A stretch of 10,851 nt of DNA. It comes from Acanthamoeba sp. SK_2022b (taxonomy: Eukaryota > Discosea > Longamoebia > Acanthamoebidae). Both the position numbers and the translations under genes were made by a program. The notes below the pieces were generated by a model that did no database searches, was not told the origin of the DNA, and worked only from the letters and a program-made list of their open reading frames with translations. This document shows, piece after piece, positions 9,439 through 10,851 of this stretch. The first letter of the stretch is position 1; each line of letters opens with the position of its first letter. The DNA lies in contig JANDJZ010000420.1 in the NCBI GenBank assembly GCA_027943245.1, positions 1-10,851 of the forward strand, in the 5' to 3' direction.

Positions 9439-10060
9439 CACGGCGATATAGGATGTGTGGCCTGAGGTCAAAGACGAGCAGAGAGGAAGTGAGGCGGTGG
9501 TCAAATGGCGACTGTTTATGAGGCGTATGTCCACGAAAGAGGTACACAGGTCCAAAAGAGGCAGCTGTGCTGATGAAACAGCCAAAGAGGAGGGAAGACA
9601 AGCGGTAGTCCATTACGCAGGGAGGCACACCAAGACAAAGAAGAACCTGGCCCCGTGCTGAGAACCACCCCACAACGGGAAGTCCCCGTTCCCCCAGCTC
9701 CGCTTTTTCGCTCCCTAAGTTCCACCATTGGTCGTTTATTCTCCAACCCCGAACTTGCGGAGTAATACCAGACATTCCACGTGCTTCGCATAACATGACG
9801 CGCATAGCGCCACTTTAAAGCAGGACTTACCAAATATGTGCTGTGGCATGTTGTCTTAAGGTTCCGCGTAAAGGTGGCGGTCCTAAAGGCAGAAAGGTAG
9901 ATGGGCGGGTTAGTTGCTTCAACCAACAGCAACCGGGCACCAAATTAACGAGCGCAAGAGTACCGGGAATGAGGGTGTTCTTCTCTCTTGTCTCTGTTTT
10001 CCTCCTCGGCTCGCTCCTGTATAACCCCTTGCATCGAGTCCGTCCCACGGCCTTCGCTCG

Positions 10061-10096
10061 ATCGATTAGCACTACGCACTCGGCAAGTTAATCGAT
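10061..10096. repeat. Inverted repeat, 8-bp arms
   Basis: ATCGATTA at 10061-10068 and its reverse complement TAATCGAT at 10089-10096 are separated by 20 bases. It lies about 160-195 bases upstream of the hydrolase start. The arms are short enough to occur by chance. Confidence 0.5.
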
Positions 10097-10114
10097 TGTG
10101 TCCGATTATCCCTC

Positions 10115-10130
10115 ATCTTGTCGACAAGAT
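10115..10130. repeat. Perfect 16-bp palindrome
   Basis: ATCTTGTCGACAAGAT is exactly self-complementary. It lies about 130 bases upstream of the plus-strand start, a plausible position for a dimeric transcription-factor site, but no factor is recognised. Confidence 0.7.
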
Positions 10131-10142
10131 CGAGAAAATCGA

Positions 10143-10181
10143 ACAAGAAGCAGGTGAAGAGAATTAATCTTCTCTTCTTGT
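10143..10181. repeat. Nested inverted repeat / stem-loop with bulge
   Basis: GAAGAGAA (10156-10163) pairs with TTCTCTTC (10170-10177) around a 6-base loop. ACAAGAAG (10143-10150) pairs with CTTCTTGT (10174-10181), so the right arm can form a 12-bp stem with a 9-base bulge on the left. It follows directly after the 16-bp palindrome and shares the CTTGT/ACAAG element with it. Confidence 0.6.
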
Positions 10182-10237
10182 CGGGACTCATTCGGTAGCG
10201 GGCAGTGAGAAGGTGGGCCGTACCTGATCTGAATAGA

Positions 10238-10244
10238 TATAAAA
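10238..10244 (+). promoter_or_regulatory. TATAAAA element immediately upstream of the hydrolase start
   Basis: TATAAAA starts 19 bases before the ATG at 10257. A TATA box normally lies about 25-30 bases upstream of the transcription start, which would put that start just inside the coding frame. Either the transcript has almost no 5' UTR, translation begins at a later ATG, or this is a chance match. Confidence 0.35.
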
Positions 10245-10256
10245 GGGTTCGAGAAG

Positions 10257-10851
10257 ATGGGGCACCACAAAAAACAGTCCGAGTGTGGAAGTTACAACTA
10301 CCTCCTCTACCTGCCCGAGGGCTACGACGCGGCGGCCGATCGTCCCCAGGCCGGCTGGCCCGTTCTTCTCTTCCTCCACGGAGCCGACCGCAAGGGCGTG
10401 AACCTCGACGCGCTCCGAGCCTCGGGCATCCCTCGACTCTGCGAGGAGCGACTCCAGGACTCGTACATGGAGACATCATCCTCGATGGTCGACGTAGAGA
10501 CGGTCGATGGCGACGATGCGGACAGTCCGCGGACTGCCACAGCCGGCCTCCATCTTCGTCGCGCGGCGGCCCTGGCCCAGCGCTCGCCCCATCGACGCAC
10601 CCCCTCCGTCGGCGCCGCCTCAGCCGCCCAGCCGCCTATGCAATCCTTCCCGTTCGTCGTCGTGTCGCCCCTCTGCCCGCCCTTCAAGTACTGGCGCGTC
10701 GAGTCGCTGGCGAGCCTCCTCGAGGAGGTGGCCGAGCAGTACCACGTAGACCCGAGGCGCGTCTACGGCGTGGGCGAGGGCATGGGCGGCTGGGCCGTGT
10801 GCGCCCTCGCCGCGCGCGTGCCCCGCTGCCTCGCCGCCTGCGTCCCCATTG
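10257..10851 (+). CDS. Alpha/beta-hydrolase of predicted-peptidase/esterase type, 3' end outside window
   Basis: The first 198 codons, open to the window edge. The ATG at 10257 is the first after an in-frame TGA (10230-10232). The fold is suggested by YNYLLYLPEGYD (13-24), the strand plus oxyanion motif PVLLFLHG (35-42), GIPRL (57-61), FPFVVVSPLCPP (131-142) and a nucleophile-elbow region RRVYGVGEGMGGWA (167-180). This is the pattern of COG4099-like predicted peptidases and carboxylesterases, which usually read VYLTGLSMGG at the elbow. Here Gly175 replaces the expected catalytic Ser (GEGMG). Residues about 63-129 form a low-complexity acidic, then Ser/Arg/Ala-rich insertion, or possibly an unrecognised in-frame intron. 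No signal peptide is seen. Asp and His of the triad would lie beyond the window. Substrate is unknown. Confidence 0.8.
   Translation, partial: MGHHKKQSECGSYNYLLYLPEGYDAAADRPQAGWPVLLFLHGADRKGVNLDALRASGIPRLCEERLQDSYMETSSSMVDVETVDGDDADSPRTATAGLHLRRAAALAQRSPHRRTPSVGAASAAQPPMQSFPFVVVSPLCPPFKYWRVESLASLLEEVAEQYHVDPRRVYGVGEGMGGWAVCALAARVPRCLAACVPI

Larger units (their letters stand above)
8834..10256. other. Intergenic region between divergent genes; no convincing gene
   Basis: About 1.4 kb between the synthase start (minus) and the hydrolase start (plus). The next ~460 bases upstream of the synthase are C/T-rich on the minus strand, as expected of a leader or promoter. An AT-rich patch lies at about 9306-9367. 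Open frames exist on both strands (the longest on the minus strand spans 9805-8993) but translate to low-complexity Ser/Arg/Leu/Phe sequence with no recognisable motif. The promoters of both genes should lie here. I see no clear TATA box for the synthase. Confidence 0.7.

Noticed and set aside
8993..9805. Minus-strand open frame of 270 codons in the intergenic region
   Set aside because: Low-complexity Ser/Arg/Phe/Leu sequence that reads straight through the AT-rich tract; no motif. More likely leader or promoter DNA.
9829..9849. Minus-strand ATG followed by a short exon-like stretch and a perfect GTAAGT donor
   Set aside because: Only about six codons before the donor, no downstream exon that I could connect, and the donor type is unlike those of the neighbouring gene.
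10240..10256. GGTTCGA resembling a tRNA B box
   Set aside because: There is no A box, no cloverleaf and no acceptor stem around it.
10523..10536. Perfect 14-bp palindrome inside the hydrolase coding region
   Set aside because: In very GC-rich coding DNA a palindrome of this size is not unusual, and nothing nearby suggests a role.

Overview
The window looks like nuclear DNA of a GC-rich, intron-rich protist. Exons are strongly GC-biased at third positions. The main gene is cut by many short spliceosomal introns, several of them very AT-rich. The protein and gene style point to an Acanthamoeba-like amoebozoan; that assignment is inferred from general knowledge and was not tested by a search.

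Layout. Positions 8833 down to 1 (minus strand) hold most of one very large gene, a fungal-type (type I, microbial) fatty acid synthase. I can trace 18 exons and 17 introns in it, and every exon joins in frame. The domain order is: low-complexity N-terminal extension, acetyl/starter transferase (AT), FMN enoyl reductase (ER), central linker, hot-dog dehydratase (DH), malonyl/palmitoyl transferase (MPT). The last ~120 bases then encode the start of what is the separate alpha subunit (FAS2) in yeast. The gene is therefore a beta-alpha fusion, and it runs off the left edge; ACP, ketoreductase, ketosynthase and PPT domains would be expected beyond position 1. At the beta/alpha junction (about 120-140) the reading frame changes, which most likely marks a sequence error or a small deletion.

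Positions 8834-10256 (~1.4 kb) separate two divergently transcribed genes. I find no convincing gene there. The region holds a pyrimidine-rich (minus strand) leader, an AT-rich tract that may belong to a 5'-UTR intron of the synthase gene, and a cluster of palindromes and inverted repeats close to the second gene.

Positions 10257-10851 (plus strand) hold the first 198 codons of an alpha/beta-hydrolase of the predicted-peptidase/esterase type. Its nucleophile-elbow motif has Gly where the catalytic Ser is expected, and it carries a ~65-residue low-complexity insertion. It runs off the right edge.

The synthase would make saturated fatty acids from acetyl-CoA and malonyl-CoA in the cytosol. Nothing links the hydrolase to it functionally except the shared upstream region. 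No mobile element, CRISPR array, rRNA or tRNA was recognised.
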